DNA of 64,000 nt from Actinomyces capricornis (GCF_019974135.1 NZ_AP025017.1:868001-932000); one strand, 5' to 3'. Positions 42,809 through 53,652 are shown, numbered from the stretch's first letter. Numbers and translations are program-made. The notes: generated by a model not told the origin, from the sequence alone.

Positions 42809-43876
42809 TCACCGCACGGCGGGCCCGCTGCCGGCGCCGTCCAAGGGCGCCGCGCCGGCTCCGGAGGACTCCGTGGAACCAGCCGACTGCGGGGAGCTGG
42901 GCGCCGCCGCTTCCACGGGCACCAGCGAGAGGGCGACGCCGTCGAGGATGTCGCGCAGGCTCGTCACCGTCCCGCGCAGGGACCGCCCGGCGGCCGCGGT
43001 ATCGGCGGCCACCCGGGCCACGATCTCGCTCCACACCAGGGCCCCGGCGGCGATGACGTCGCGGCGCCCGGGCGACAGGAAGCCCCACCCCTCGCGCTGG
43101 GCGGGGGTGGAGTGGATGATCGCCTCGCAGGAGGCCAGGACCTGCTCGACTCCCAGCTCGGCGCCGTCGACGGCCTGCGGGTCGAAGGCCTCCAGGCCCA
43201 GGGCATGCGATGTCACGGTGGTGATCGTCCCGGCCATGCCCACGATGAGCTCGGGGGCGCCGAGGTCGACCACCTGGGCGGCCTCCTCCAGCAGGCCGCG
43301 CACCTCCGCGCGCGCCGCCTCCTCGCCGCCGGCGGTGACGCCGTGGGCCAGATGGCGCTCGGTGATGCGCACGCTGCCCACGTCCAGGCTGATCGCCGCA
43401 CTGGGGGCGCCCGCCCCCAGGACCAGCTCGGTGGAGCCCCCGCCCAGGTCCACCACCAGGCGGGGGGCCTGCGGGGCGGCCGAGCCAAGCAGGGAGCCGG
43501 CGAAGGCCAGGCGCGCCTCCTCATCCCCGCTGATGACCTCGGGGGCGATGCCCAGCAGGCGGCTGACCCCGGTGGTGAAGGCCTCCCGGTTCTCGGCGTC
43601 GCGGGTGGCGGAGGTGGCCACGAAGCGCCGGTGCCCCGGTCCCTGGGGGACGCCGTGGCGCTCGCACTGGGCGGCGTAGTCCTCGACCACCGCCAGGGTG
43701 CGCTCCAGGGCGGCATCGTCCAGGCGGCCCGTGCGGTCCACGCCCTGACCCAGGCGCACGATCTCGTTGCGCCGCTCCAGGGTCTCCAGCCTCACGCCGC
43801 CGGCCTCAAGGTGGGCGTCGGCGATGAGGAGGCGGATGGTGTTGGTTCCGCAGTCGATGGCGGCCACGCGGGTCAT
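42809..43876 (-). CDS. ppx: Exopolyphosphatase/guanosine pentaphosphatase family
   Basis: Ppx/GppA phosphatase acting on polyphosphate or pppGpp (355 residues). ASKHA-fold motifs: VAAIDCGTNTIRLLIAD (phosphate 1), FVATSATRDAENREAF, VVDLGGGSTELVLG (phosphate 2), and VGMAGTITTVTSHALGL. A low-complexity Ser/Ala/Gly tail is added. AGGAGGA precedes ATG 43876. It lies in the DUF501-ftsB-eno neighbourhood that is conserved in actinobacteria. Confidence 0.94.
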   Translation of the reverse strand: MTRVAAIDCGTNTIRLLIADAHLEAGGVRLETLERRNEIVRLGQGVDRTGRLDDAALERTLAVVEDYAAQCERHGVPQGPGHRRFVATSATRDAENREAFTTGVSRLLGIAPEVISGDEEARLAFAGSLLGSAAPQAPRLVVDLGGGSTELVLGAGAPSAAISLDVGSVRITERHLAHGVTAGGEEAARAEVRGLLEEAAQVVDLGAPELIVGMAGTITTVTSHALGLEAFDPQAVDGAELGVEQVLASCEAIIHSTPAQREGWGFLSPGRRDVIAAGALVWSEIVARVAADTAAAGRSLRGTVTSLRDILDGVALSLVPVEAAAPSSPQSAGSTESSGAGAAPLDGAGSGPAVR

Positions 43877-44120
43877 GGGCGGGTCCTCCTGGAGGGGCTC
43901 GGCTCAGGCGGTTCGAGGGGCGCTGGGCGCTCCTGGCAGGAAACGTAGCAGCCCGGGCGTGTGGGGTGCCGTGGCCCGGCGCGCGGCCGGCCGGGCGCTG
44001 AGGCAGGCCGGGCGGCGGAGCGGATCGGCCCGGCCGCAACAAGGGCATCGGGGGCGCAGGCCCGCGCCGCACTGCGGGGCGGGCGGGCCCCGGTAGTCGG
44101 CCGCCGCGGCGGCCGGCGGC

Positions 44121-44621
44121 TCAGCAGTGGCAGCGGGCCTCATCCCACAGGCCGCGGGCCCGCAGGGCCATCAGGGTGCGGTCCCCCATGGGGTTGATGC
44201 CCGGCGCTGTGGCCAGCGTGTGGCCCAGCACGGCGTGGAGGCACTTGACGCGCGTGGGCATGCCCCCCGCGGAGATCCCCTCGATCTCGGGCACCTGCCC
44301 GAGCTCGGCGCGGCGGGCCAGGTAGTCCTCGTGGGCGCGGGCGTAGGCCGCGGCGAGCTCAGCGTCCTGGGCGAGCTCGGCGTTGAGCTCCTCCATGAGG
44401 TGCTCGGCCTCCAGGGTGGAGCACCCCTTCACCGCGGCGGGGTGGGTGAGGTAGTAGCTGGTGGGGAAGGGGGTGCCGTCGTCCAGCCGCGGGGCGGTGC
44501 GCACGACGGCGGGGCGCCCGCAGACGCAGCGCGCGGCGATGGCCACCACGCCCCGGGGGATCCGCCCGAGCTGCTCGGTCAGGGCCTCGAGGTCGGCCGG
44601 GGTCACGGGGGTGTCGGTCAT
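44121..44621 (-). CDS. DUF501-family protein
   Basis: Uncharacterised conserved protein of 166 residues found beside ftsB and ppx in many actinobacteria. Motifs: ARCVCGRPAVVRTAPRLDDGTPFPTSYYLTHP, MPTRVKCLHAVLGHTLATAPGINPMGD and a terminal CHC. The conserved Cys/His residues suggest metal binding, by inference. AGGAG lies upstream of ATG 44621, which overlaps the ftsB stop (ATGA). The function is unknown; position suggests envelope or division. Confidence 0.9.
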   Translation of the reverse strand: MTDTPVTPADLEALTEQLGRIPRGVVAIAARCVCGRPAVVRTAPRLDDGTPFPTSYYLTHPAAVKGCSTLEAEHLMEELNAELAQDAELAAAYARAHEDYLARRAELGQVPEIEGISAGGMPTRVKCLHAVLGHTLATAPGINPMGDRTLMALRARGLWDEARCHC

Positions 44622-45370
44622 GGCGTCTCCTGGGGCGCGGGTGCCTGGCTGGGCGCTGCGCTGGGCTGGGGTTGGGGTGCGGGCGCCCCACCGGGGGCCC
44701 CGCTGGGCTCCTGCCCCGGCCGGCCGCCCGGTGCTCCGCTGGGGCTCGGCTGCCCGCTGGGCTGCGGGGTGGTGGGGGCCCAACCCCGCTGGGCGGGGTC
44801 GGTGGGCGCCTCGGTCTGCTCGGCGCCGCCCGCCGCCCGCGAGGACTTCCGGAGGGTCTCGTACCAGGGCAGGCGCTGGGAGTCCTGGTCGGTATCGCCG
44901 CCGCCCTCGCCGTCGGCCAGGCCGTCAGCCCCCACGACGACGTAGGTGGTCTCCCCCGGCATGACGTAGCCCAGGCGCTGGCGCACCTGGGAGCGCACGA
45001 AGGTCTCGTCCTGCCACTGGGCCAGCTCCTGCTCCAGGGCGGTGGAGGTGGCCTTGGCCTCGGCGAGCTGGTTGACGACGTCGTCGTACTGGGCGCGCTG
45101 GGACAGGTAGGCGCGCAGGGAGGTGAAGACGACGGCGAAGGAGATGAGCGCCACGATGACGAGGGTGACCACGCGCGGGGGCACCCCCCTCTCGGCGACC
45201 ACGGGGGCCTCGGCGCTTTCCCGATCGGAGGCTCCGCGCGAGCCGGCGGGCCCGGCGGAGGCCCCCGGGCCCGCGGCACTGGAGGAGGCGCGGCCGGGGT
45301 GCGTTCCCGAGCCGCGCGAGCCACGTGAGCCTCGGTGGCTGGCGGTGCGGGAGGGTCGGCGCGGCGTCAT
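44618..45370 (-). CDS. ftsB: FtsB/DivIC-family septum formation initiator
   Basis: Single-pass division protein (250 residues). A basic Ser/Gly-rich cytosolic tail (about 1-65) is followed by one membrane helix (VVTLVIVALISFAVVFTSLRAYL), a coiled coil (QYDDVVNQLAEAKATSTALEQELAQWQDETFVRSQVRQRLGYV) typical of FtsB/DivIC, and a long Pro/Gln/Gly-rich extracellular tail. It would bridge FtsL and FtsQ in the divisome. The tail is longer than in most homologues. Coupled to DUF501 by ATGA. Confidence 0.9.
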   Translation of the reverse strand: MTPRRPSRTASHRGSRGSRGSGTHPGRASSSAAGPGASAGPAGSRGASDRESAEAPVVAERGVPPRVVTLVIVALISFAVVFTSLRAYLSQRAQYDDVVNQLAEAKATSTALEQELAQWQDETFVRSQVRQRLGYVMPGETTYVVVGADGLADGEGGGDTDQDSQRLPWYETLRKSSRAAGGAEQTEAPTDPAQRGWAPTTPQPSGQPSPSGAPGGRPGQEPSGAPGGAPAPQPQPSAAPSQAPAPQETP

Positions 45371-45513
45371 GCATCGAATCCTGCCCCAGGTCGATGGCGC
45401 AGGGCGCGCACGACACAGGAGGCGTCACCGACACCGCCCGATGGCGGCGCGCACCTGAGCGGGCCGGGCGCCACGAGTCGCGGCGGCGGCCAGGGGCGGC
45501 CCGCTCCACGTGA

Positions 45514-46752
45514 TCAGGAGCGGCCCGGGGCTCCCGGCAGGTCCATGACCACGCCCAGTCCCCCGGCGGGCCTGGCATGCAGGTGCAGCTCGCCCTCGTG
45601 GGCGGTGACCACGGCCGAGACGATCGCCAGGCCCAGGCCGTGCCCGGCGCCCCGCGAGCGCCCCTGGCCGCGGACGAAGGGCTCACGCAGGACCGGGATC
45701 CTCTCGGCGGGGATGACCGGGCCATCATTGTCAACGGTGAGCCGCACGGCGCAAGGCCGGCCCCGATCGAGTGGGCGGCTGTGGACCCGCACCATGACCC
45801 GGCCGCCCTCGGCGCTGTGGCGCACGGCGTTGCGCAGGAGGTTGGAGACGGCCTGGCGCAGCAGGACCGGATCTGCCCTGACCCGGGGCTCCTCCAGTGC
45901 GCACTGCACGTGCAGGCCCCGGTGATGCGCCTGATCGCAGAGGCGCGCCAGCTCGCCGCGGATGATGGCGGCGATATCGACCTCCTCGCGCTCGAGCTCC
46001 CCGGCCTGGGCATCGGCGAGGTCCAGGAGGGCGTCGATCAGCTCCCGATTGGCGTCGTTGGTCTGCCGCACCCGCACTAGGACCTCGCGCAGGCCCTCGA
46101 CTGTGGGATGGGGGTCGGTCAGGGCGACGTCGATCATTGTCTTGGTGGTGGCCAGCGGTGTGCGCAGCTCATGGGAGGCGTTGGCCGCGAAGCGGCGGTG
46201 CACCTCGAAGGCCCGCTCCAGGGAGGCCAGCATGCTGTCGAAGGTGTCGGCCAGGTCGTGGATCTCGTCATGCGGGCCGGACAGGGACAGGCGCTGGCCG
46301 AGGTCTCCTGAGGCTGCCCGCCTGGCGGCGGCGCTCACGGAGGTCAGTGGCCGGAGCATCCTGCCGGCCAGGATCCAGCACACCACCGCGGACAGGAGGG
46401 TCAGCACCAGCAGGACGATGACTGCCGCGCACAGGATCGTGGTGTACAGCGAGCTCTCGACGTCCCTCAGCAGCTCGTTGAACTCCGGCGACGAGAGGTC
46501 GACCTGCTCGGGAGGGATCTGCCCGCCGTCGGAGATGATGTAGACCTCGAAGAAGGTATAGGAGGAGACCAGGGCAATGAGGACCGCCCCCGTGGCAGCC
46601 ATGAGACCGGTGTAGGTCAGGACCAGGCGAGCGCGGATGCTCAGGCGCCGTGCACGGCGCAGGCCTGCCTCCGGCAGCTCCCCTCCCGCCGGCCGGGACT
46701 GGAGCGCCGGTGCCGCAGGGGCGCCAGCGGCTGGGCACGGGCGATGCCTCAT
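45514..46752 (-). CDS. OmpR-type two-component sensor kinase
   Basis: 412-residue membrane sensor: two helices (LVLTYTGLMAATGAVLIALVSS and ILCAAVIVLLVLTLLSAVVCWIL) flank a short extracellular loop of about 45 residues. HAMP, H-box RRFAANASHELRTPLATTK, N-box AVSNLLRNAVRHSAEGG and G-box GAGHGLGLAIVSAVV follow. The short sensor loop suits detection of membrane stress, as in Bce/Cut-type sensors. Its ATG overlaps the regulator's stop (46749-46752). Divergent from the efflux operon at 47637. Confidence 0.93.
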   Translation of the reverse strand: MRHRPCPAAGAPAAPALQSRPAGGELPEAGLRRARRLSIRARLVLTYTGLMAATGAVLIALVSSYTFFEVYIISDGGQIPPEQVDLSSPEFNELLRDVESSLYTTILCAAVIVLLVLTLLSAVVCWILAGRMLRPLTSVSAAARRAASGDLGQRLSLSGPHDEIHDLADTFDSMLASLERAFEVHRRFAANASHELRTPLATTKTMIDVALTDPHPTVEGLREVLVRVRQTNDANRELIDALLDLADAQAGELEREEVDIAAIIRGELARLCDQAHHRGLHVQCALEEPRVRADPVLLRQAVSNLLRNAVRHSAEGGRVMVRVHSRPLDRGRPCAVRLTVDNDGPVIPAERIPVLREPFVRGQGRSRGAGHGLGLAIVSAVVTAHEGELHLHARPAGGLGVVMDLPGAPGRS

Positions 46753-47408
46753 GCGCTGAACCGGTAGCCCGCGCCGCTCACCGTCTGGATCACCCAGGGG
46801 TCGCCCAGCTTGCGGCGCAGGTGGGAGATGGTCACGCGCACGGAGTTGGTGAAGGGATCAGCGTTGGCGTCCCAGGCCCGCTCCAGCAGCTCCTCGGAGC
46901 TGATCACTCCCCCATCGGCCTCCATGAGGACCTGGAGGATGGCGAACTCCTTGGGGCTGAGCCGAAGGGGGCGCCCGTCGCGCCGCACCTCGCGTCGGAA
47001 GGGGTCGAGCCTGACGCCGTGGGCCTCAATGACAGGGATGCGCGCGGGCTGGTTGCGCCGCTCCAGGGCCCGCAGCCTGGCCACCAGCTCGGGGAACTCG
47101 AAGGGCTTGACCAGGTAGTCGTCCGCCCCCAGCTCGAAGCCCCCCACCCGGGCGTCCAGCCTCCTGGCGGCGGTGAGCATGAGCACCCTGGTGCCGGGGT
47201 GCTCCTCGGCGACCCGGAGGCAGACCTCGTCTCCGTGCACCAGGGGCAGGTCGCGGTCCAGGACCAGGACGTCGTAGTGGTGCTCCCCGATCCGCTCCAG
47301 GGCCCCGGCCCCATCCCCGACGACGTCCACCGCCATCGCCTCGCGGCGCAGCCCGGCCGCGATGGCCTCGGCCAGGTACTCCTCGTCCTCCACGACCAGC
47401 ACGCGCAC
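46749..47408 (-). CDS. OmpR-family response regulator
   Basis: 219-residue regulator: receiver with VLVVEDEEYLAEAI, phospho-Asp in LVLDRDLPLVHGDE, Lys in YLVKPFEFPEL. The winged-helix output domain follows (LSPKEFAILQVLMEADGGVISSEELLERAW...SVRVTISHLRRKLGDPWVIQTVSGAGYRF). GTG 47408 has a GGGGG stretch upstream. It probably controls the divergent efflux operon through the inverted repeat at 47489-47528. Confidence 0.94.
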   Translation of the reverse strand: MRVLVVEDEEYLAEAIAAGLRREAMAVDVVGDGAGALERIGEHHYDVLVLDRDLPLVHGDEVCLRVAEEHPGTRVLMLTAARRLDARVGGFELGADDYLVKPFEFPELVARLRALERRNQPARIPVIEAHGVRLDPFRREVRRDGRPLRLSPKEFAILQVLMEADGGVISSEELLERAWDANADPFTNSVRVTISHLRRKLGDPWVIQTVSGAGYRFSA

Positions 47409-47488
47409 TGCTGCCCCCTCGATACCCGCAGGCGCTCATCGCGCCTGACGCCGTGAGTCACTGACGGCCAGATTGAACCACCACCGAC

Positions 47489-47528
47489 GTTGCCACGGCA
47501 TAAGCGGCACCGTGAACGCCATGGCAAC
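47489..47528. promoter_or_regulatory. Inverted repeat between the two-component system and efflux operon
   Basis: GTTGCCACGGC (47489-47499) and GCCATGGCAAC (47518-47528) pair at 10 of 11 positions across 18 bases. It lies in the 228-base divergent region and is a candidate response-regulator site. Confidence 0.5.
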
Positions 47529-47636
47529 ACCGGTCCGGCTTGTCTTGCCCCCGCGGGCGGGACGCATCCGCTCCTGTCCGCCCAGTAAGGGCTGCGCCAC
47601 TGGGCCGGCCACCGCACCTAGTACGGAGGGACATCC

Positions 47637-48176
47637 ATGACCACCATTGGAGGGACCAGCATGATGAGAAGGGCCGCGGCCACCAGGACGGCCGCGGCCG
47701 CCGGGGCGATCTGCGCGGCGATGGTACTGAGCCTGCTCGCCGGCTGCGCCCAATCCGCGGCCCCCGCGTCGTCCTCCCACTCCTCCACCGACGCCGCCGA
47801 CCTGCAGCAGTACACGCTCTCCATCTCCCGCTGCATGCGGGACAAGGGCTTCGATGTCCCTGATCCTGACAGCGATGGAGCCCTGGCGATCCCCACCACG
47901 GGCGACCCCGAGGCCATTGAGAAGGCCTACAAGGAGTGCGAGAGCAGCGCCGGCCCGCTCCCGGGGGCCGAGGACGTGTCCGAGGAGGAGATGCAGCAGT
48001 TCTATGTCCTGGTCACCGAGTGCCTGCGCCAGGAGGGGTACGACGTCGCCGACCCCGCCCCGGGCGAGGTCCTGCGCCTCGATGAGACCATCCCCGAGGA
48101 GGCCCTGAGCACCTGCGCTGAGAAGGTCGGCTCCGGGTCTCCCAGTGCGCCGCAGACCACGAGGGGCGGCAAGTGA
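47637..48176 (+). CDS. Lipoprotein leading the efflux operon
   Basis: 179-residue predicted lipoprotein with lipobox SLLAGC. Its mature domain has repeated Cys-containing helices (SISRCMRDKGFDVPDPDSDG and VTECLRQEGYDVADPAPGE), so it looks like an internal duplication of one Cys-(M/L)R-x-x-G-(F/Y)-D-V unit. I recall such proteins beside MacA/MacB-like genes in actinobacteria; the function is unknown. Two starts compete: ATG 47637 and ATG 47661, each behind GGAGGGAC. Its stop shares bases with the next start (TGATG). Confidence 0.8.
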   Translation: MTTIGGTSMMRRAAATRTAAAAGAICAAMVLSLLAGCAQSAAPASSSHSSTDAADLQQYTLSISRCMRDKGFDVPDPDSDGALAIPTTGDPEAIEKAYKECESSAGPLPGAEDVSEEEMQQFYVLVTECLRQEGYDVADPAPGEVLRLDETIPEEALSTCAEKVGSGSPSAPQTTRGGK

Positions 48177-49378
48177 TGCGAGCCCTCAATGACCGCGCGC
48201 CCGCGCCCTCGGAGTCCACGAGCGCTGCGAAGGGCGCCACCGCGCAGGACCGGACGGAAACCACGGATGCCGCCCGACCCGACGCTCCCGCGAGCGAGGC
48301 CCGCCCCATGCGACGCCGCGCCCTGCTGGCCGGCGGAGCCTGCGCCGCCCTGGCCCTGACCGCGGGCGCCGTCATGCGAGCCAGACGGATCGGACCATTC
48401 TCAGCACCCTCGGAGCCGTCCTCCCGCCCCTTCAGCGGGGCCACCGACACAGTGACCCGCGGGGACCTGCAGGGCCAGGCCTCGGTGTCCGGGACACTGC
48501 GCTACTCCGAGGCCCGCACTCTCACCTCGGGGTTCGAGGGCGTGCTCATCGGCCTGCCCGCCTCCGGAACCGTCCTGACCCAGGGCGACCTCCTGTACCG
48601 CGCGGGGGCCGAGGCCGCCTACCTCATGCACGGCGCCCTGCCGGCCTGGCGGACCCTCGAGGCCGGCGTGGACGACGGCGAGGACGTCCGCCAGCTCCAG
48701 GCGGCACTGAGGTCCCTGGGCTACTTGGAGGGCGAGCCCGATAACCGCTTCGGCCGGGCGACCACCGGCGCCGTCCTGCGGTGGCAGAGGGATGCGGGGC
48801 TGTCGCGCACCGGGAGCGTCCCGCTGGGACAGGTGGTCTTCTCCCCCGGGGATCTGCGGGTGGGGCCGGTCAGTGCCAGGCTCGGGGACCGCGTGGGCAT
48901 GGGCTCCGAGCTCTACGCGGTCACCAGCACCACCCAGGTGGTGGATGCCCCCGTCAAGCTCTCCGACCAGGGGCTGGCGGCCGTGGGAACGGCTGTGACC
49001 ATCACGATGCCCGATTCCTCCACGGCCTCCGGCACCATCAGCACCGTGGGCACGCCCACGGAGAAGACCTCAGGATCGGGGGAGTCCAAGGAGAGGATCA
49101 TCCCGGTGACCATCACCCTCGATGAGGCCGGGTCCAGCACCGCCTTCCAGGAGGCCTCGGTGACGGTGGCCCTGCCCAGCCAGACGCGCGAGGACGTGCT
49201 CTCAGTGCCCCTGGGCGCACTGCTGGCCCTGAGCCCGCAGCAGTACGGCGTCGAGGTCGTCCAGGACGATGGCACCACCCGCAAGGTGCCGGTCACGACC
49301 GGGCTGTTCGCGGCCGGGCGCGTGGAGATCTCCGGTGAGGGGATCACCGCGGGCCAGTCGGTGGTGGTGCCGCAATGA
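48176..49378 (+). CDS. Membrane-fusion-type adaptor with peptidoglycan-binding domain
   Basis: 400-residue exported adaptor for an ABC efflux pump. After a Pro/Ala/Thr tail, MRRRALLAGGACAALALTAGAV forms the membrane anchor, with a twin-arginine look. An HlyD/MacA-like beta segment (TVTRGDLQGQASVSGTLRYSEA) and a peptidoglycan_binding_1 domain (EDVRQLQAALRSLGYLEGEPDNRFGRATTGAVLRWQRDAG) follow. The C-terminus has adaptor strands ending [17 protein letters not shown] 48176 overlaps the previous stop, with GAGGGG upstream; its own stop overlaps the ATPase start (ATGA). Confidence 0.87.
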   Translation: MRALNDRAPAPSESTSAAKGATAQDRTETTDAARPDAPASEARPMRRRALLAGGACAALALTAGAVMRARRIGPFSAPSEPSSRPFSGATDTVTRGDLQGQASVSGTLRYSEARTLTSGFEGVLIGLPASGTVLTQGDLLYRAGAEAAYLMHGALPAWRTLEAGVDDGEDVRQLQAALRSLGYLEGEPDNRFGRATTGAVLRWQRDAGLSRTGSVPLGQVVFSPGDLRVGPVSARLGDRVGMGSELYAVTSTTQVVDAPVKLSDQGLAAVGTAVTITMPDSSTASGTISTVGTPTEKTSGSGESKERIIPVTITLDEAGSSTAFQEASVTVALPSQTREDVLSVPLGALLALSPQQYGVEVVQDDGTTRKVPVTTGLFAAGRVEISGEGITAGQSVVVPQ

Positions 49379-50091
49379 GGAACCGCATCCTGTCCCTGCG
49401 GGACGTGCACCGCAGCTACGGAGAGCCTCCCGTGACCGCCTGCGCGGGCGTGAGCCTGGAGGTCGATGACGGCGAGCTGGTCGCGATCGTGGGCCCCTCG
49501 GGCTCGGGGAAGTCCACGCTCCTCAATCTCATCGGAACCTTGGACCGCCCCAGCTCGGGCACGGTCGAGATCGACGGACTCGACGTCGGCTCCCTGGACG
49601 ACGCGAGCCTGTCGGCGCTGCGCGCCAGCCGGATCGGCTTCGTCTTCCAGCAGTTCCACCTATCCGATGGCGTCACGGCGCTGGACAACGTGGCCGACGG
49701 CCTGCTCTACAGCGGCATGCCCCGCTCCGCCAGGCTCCAGCGCGCTCGCCGGGCGCTGGAGCGTGTGGGACTGGGGCACCGGCTGGATCACCGCCCCCAC
49801 CAGCTCAGCGGGGGCGAGCGCCAGCGCGTGGCCATCGCCAGGGCGGTGATCGGCGATCCCGCGCTGCTGCTGGCCGATGAGCCGACCGGGAACCTCGATT
49901 CGGTCTCAGGGGCCTCGATCGTCGAGCTCCTCCACGAGCTGCACCGGCAGGGGACCACCATCATCGTCATCACTCATGACAAGGAGCTCGCCTCCCGCCT
50001 GCCCCGGCGCATCAGCCTGAGCGACGGCCGCGTTGTGGGCGACTCGATGCGGAAGGAGGACGCGCATGGCAGCGCACGCATCACGCACTGA
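49375..50091 (+). CDS. MacB/LolD-type ABC ATPase
   Basis: 238-residue ATPase of the MacB/LolD/YknY class. Walker [22 protein letters not shown]-loop GFVFQQFHL, signature [17 protein letters not shown], Walker [13 protein letters not shown] and H-loop VITHD. ATG 49375 overlaps the adaptor stop by 4 bases and its end overlaps the permease start by 26, so the operon is tightly coupled. Confidence 0.95.
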   Translation: MRNRILSLRDVHRSYGEPPVTACAGVSLEVDDGELVAIVGPSGSGKSTLLNLIGTLDRPSSGTVEIDGLDVGSLDDASLSALRASRIGFVFQQFHLSDGVTALDNVADGLLYSGMPRSARLQRARRALERVGLGHRLDHRPHQLSGGERQRVAIARAVIGDPALLLADEPTGNLDSVSGASIVELLHELHRQGTTIIVITHDKELASRLPRRISLSDGRVVGDSMRKEDAHGSARITH

Positions 50092-51307
50092 GACTGGTGC
50101 CGCCCGCCGTGCAGCAGTGGGGCTCCGACCCTCACGGCTGCTCCCCGGCGACGCACTGCGCCTGGGGCTGACCGGTCTGCGGGCCCGGCCCGCCCGGGCG
50201 CTCCTGTCGGCCCTGGGCGTCGCCATCGGTATCGCCGCCATGGTCGCGGTGGTGGGGGTCTCCGCCTCCAGCCACGCCCAGCTCACGGCCCAGCTCGACT
50301 CACTGGGCACCAATCTGCTGACGGCGGGCAGCGGCCAGGACCTCTTCGGCAAGGATGCTCCTCTCCCCCAGGATTCTGTGGGCAGGGTGCGGCTCATCGA
50401 GGGGGTGCGCAGCGCCTCGAGCACCGGGACGGTCAAGAGCTCCCTGGTCTACCGCAGCCCGCTGATCGACAAGAACGCCTCCGGCGGGATCGCCACCCTG
50501 GCTGCCGAGCAGTCGCTCCTGGAGGTTGTGGCGGGACGGGTGAGCAGGGGCGGATGGCTCAACGAGGCCACCGCGGACTACCCGGCCACGGTCCTGGGGA
50601 GCAGCGCCGCACGAAGACTGGGGGTGGTCTCGCCGGGGACGAATGTGTGGATCGGGGGGACGTGGTTCACGGTGGTCGGCATCCTTGAGCCGGTCGCGCT
50701 GGCCCCCGAGCTCGACAACGCCGCGCTCATCGGCCAAGGCGCGGCCTCCTCCCTACTGGGACACGATGGCAAGCCGAGCAGGGTGTACACACGCAGCGAT
50801 GACGACGCCGTGCCCACCGTCCGGTCCCTGCTGGCGCCCACGATCTCGCCGCAGACCCCCAACGAGGTGAAGGTCTCCCGCCCCTCCGACGCGCTGGAGG
50901 CCAAGAACGCCGCGGACAGGGCACTGACCGGCCTGATGCTGGGGGTGGGCTCCATCGCCCTGCTCGTCGGCGGCATCGGCGTGGCCAACACGATGATCGT
51001 CTCGGTGCTGGAGCGGCGCAGGGAGATCGGGCTGAGGAGGTCCCTGGGCGCCAGGCGCGGTCATATCCGGATCCAGTTCATGGCCGAGGCTCTGGTGCTG
51101 TCCTTCACCGGAGGGATCCTGGGCTGCCTCATCGGCATCGCGGTATCAGGGGGGATGGCTGCGCTGCGCGGCTGGCCCTTGGCCATACCGCCCCTGGCGA
51201 TCGTGGCGGGACTGGGGATCACGGTGGTCGTCGGCGCACTGGCGGGTGCCTACCCGGCGGCGCGGGCCGCCCGCACGCCACCGACCGCCGCGCTCAGCGC
51301 GCCCTGA
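50066..51307 (+). CDS. MacB-type ABC permease
   Basis: 413-residue permease with the MacB topology. One N-terminal helix (RALLSALGVAIGIAAMVAVVGV) precedes a large extracellular MacB_PCD domain (LDSLGTNLLTAGSG...WIGGTWFTVVGILEP). Three C-terminal helices carry the FtsX core (GIGVANTMIVSVLERRREIGLRRSLGARRGHIRIQFMAEAL). It ends in the usual AYPAARAARTPPTAALSA. ATG 50066 follows GGAGG. With the adaptor and lipoprotein it should export a small molecule or antimicrobial peptide, or remodel the envelope. Confidence 0.93.
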   Translation: MAAHASRTETGAARRAAVGLRPSRLLPGDALRLGLTGLRARPARALLSALGVAIGIAAMVAVVGVSASSHAQLTAQLDSLGTNLLTAGSGQDLFGKDAPLPQDSVGRVRLIEGVRSASSTGTVKSSLVYRSPLIDKNASGGIATLAAEQSLLEVVAGRVSRGGWLNEATADYPATVLGSSAARRLGVVSPGTNVWIGGTWFTVVGILEPVALAPELDNAALIGQGAASSLLGHDGKPSRVYTRSDDDAVPTVRSLLAPTISPQTPNEVKVSRPSDALEAKNAADRALTGLMLGVGSIALLVGGIGVANTMIVSVLERRREIGLRRSLGARRGHIRIQFMAEALVLSFTGGILGCLIGIAVSGGMAALRGWPLAIPPLAIVAGLGITVVVGALAGAYPAARAARTPPTAALSAP

Positions 51308-51392
51308 CAGGACGCCCTGACAGGGACCAGTGGCACCCAGAGCCAGGGCAGTGGCCCGGGCCTCCTGAGCGGCTCGGGAGGCCCGGGCAGCA

Positions 51393-51432
51393 CTGCGGGG
51401 TGCGGCCGATCCGGATCGGCCGCACCCCGCAG
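51393..51432. terminator. 40-bp perfect palindrome between macB-like gene and eno
   Basis: Arms of 20 bases (CTGCGGGGTGCGGCCGATCC and its exact complement) between convergent genes; folds as a very stable hairpin in both transcripts. Confidence 0.8.
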
Positions 51433-51482
51433 ATGGGTGCCCTCATCTCAGGTGGGCGGCGCCAGTGCGCTGCCCGACAGGC

Positions 51483-53097
<1,615 letters not shown>

Positions 53098-53652
53098 ATG
53101 ACCCGCTCGCCCCTGCGTTCCCGCCTGACCCGCGCCGTCGTGGGCGCGCTCATCGCCGGAGCGGCGCTGGCGGGCTGCTCGGCCCACCCCGGGCAGGCGG
53201 CGGTCATCACCTACACCGACTCCCAGGGGCAGCGCCAGCAGCTCCGCCTGAGCGAGGACCGCATCCAGGGCATCGTCTCCGAGCTCGGCCCCCTGGGGGC
53301 CGGCGCCGACCAGGTGGTCCAGATCCTCAGCGATGCGCCCTTCGTCGAGGATGCGGCCCAGGCCCACGGCCTGTCGGTCAGCGCCCAGGAGGCGCGCGAG
53401 ACTCTGGATGCGGCCCAGGCCCAGGCGCCGGCGGGCGCGACGGTGGATTCCGCGTCCCTGTCCGAGGGCGCCGTGGATGTCCTGCGCATCTCCCTGCTCA
53501 GCGGCAAGCTCTCCGAGCTCCCCGAGGCCCAGCAGATCCAGGCCCAGTACCAGGCCTGGCGCGCCTCCTCGCAGGTGGCCTACGCGCCGCGCTACCAGAG
53601 CCAGTCGCGCCCCTGGATCCTGGGCGGCGGCCCCAGTCTGCTCCAGGGCTGA
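53098..53652 (+). CDS. SurA N-terminal-like lipoprotein
   Basis: 184-residue lipoprotein: signal SRLTRAVVGALIAGAALAGC with lipobox LAGC. A helical domain like the SurA/PrsA chaperone N-terminus follows (RIQGIVSELGPLG...FVEDAAQAHGLSVSAQEARETL) without a parvulin isomerase domain. A comparable gene occurs near mfd and eno in many actinobacteria. ATG 53098 is chosen because GGAGG lies 5 bases upstream; ATG 53095 is too close. Likely an extracytoplasmic folding helper, by inference. Confidence 0.85.
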   Translation: MTRSPLRSRLTRAVVGALIAGAALAGCSAHPGQAAVITYTDSQGQRQQLRLSEDRIQGIVSELGPLGAGADQVVQILSDAPFVEDAAQAHGLSVSAQEARETLDAAQAQAPAGATVDSASLSEGAVDVLRISLLSGKLSELPEAQQIQAQYQAWRASSQVAYAPRYQSQSRPWILGGGPSLLQG

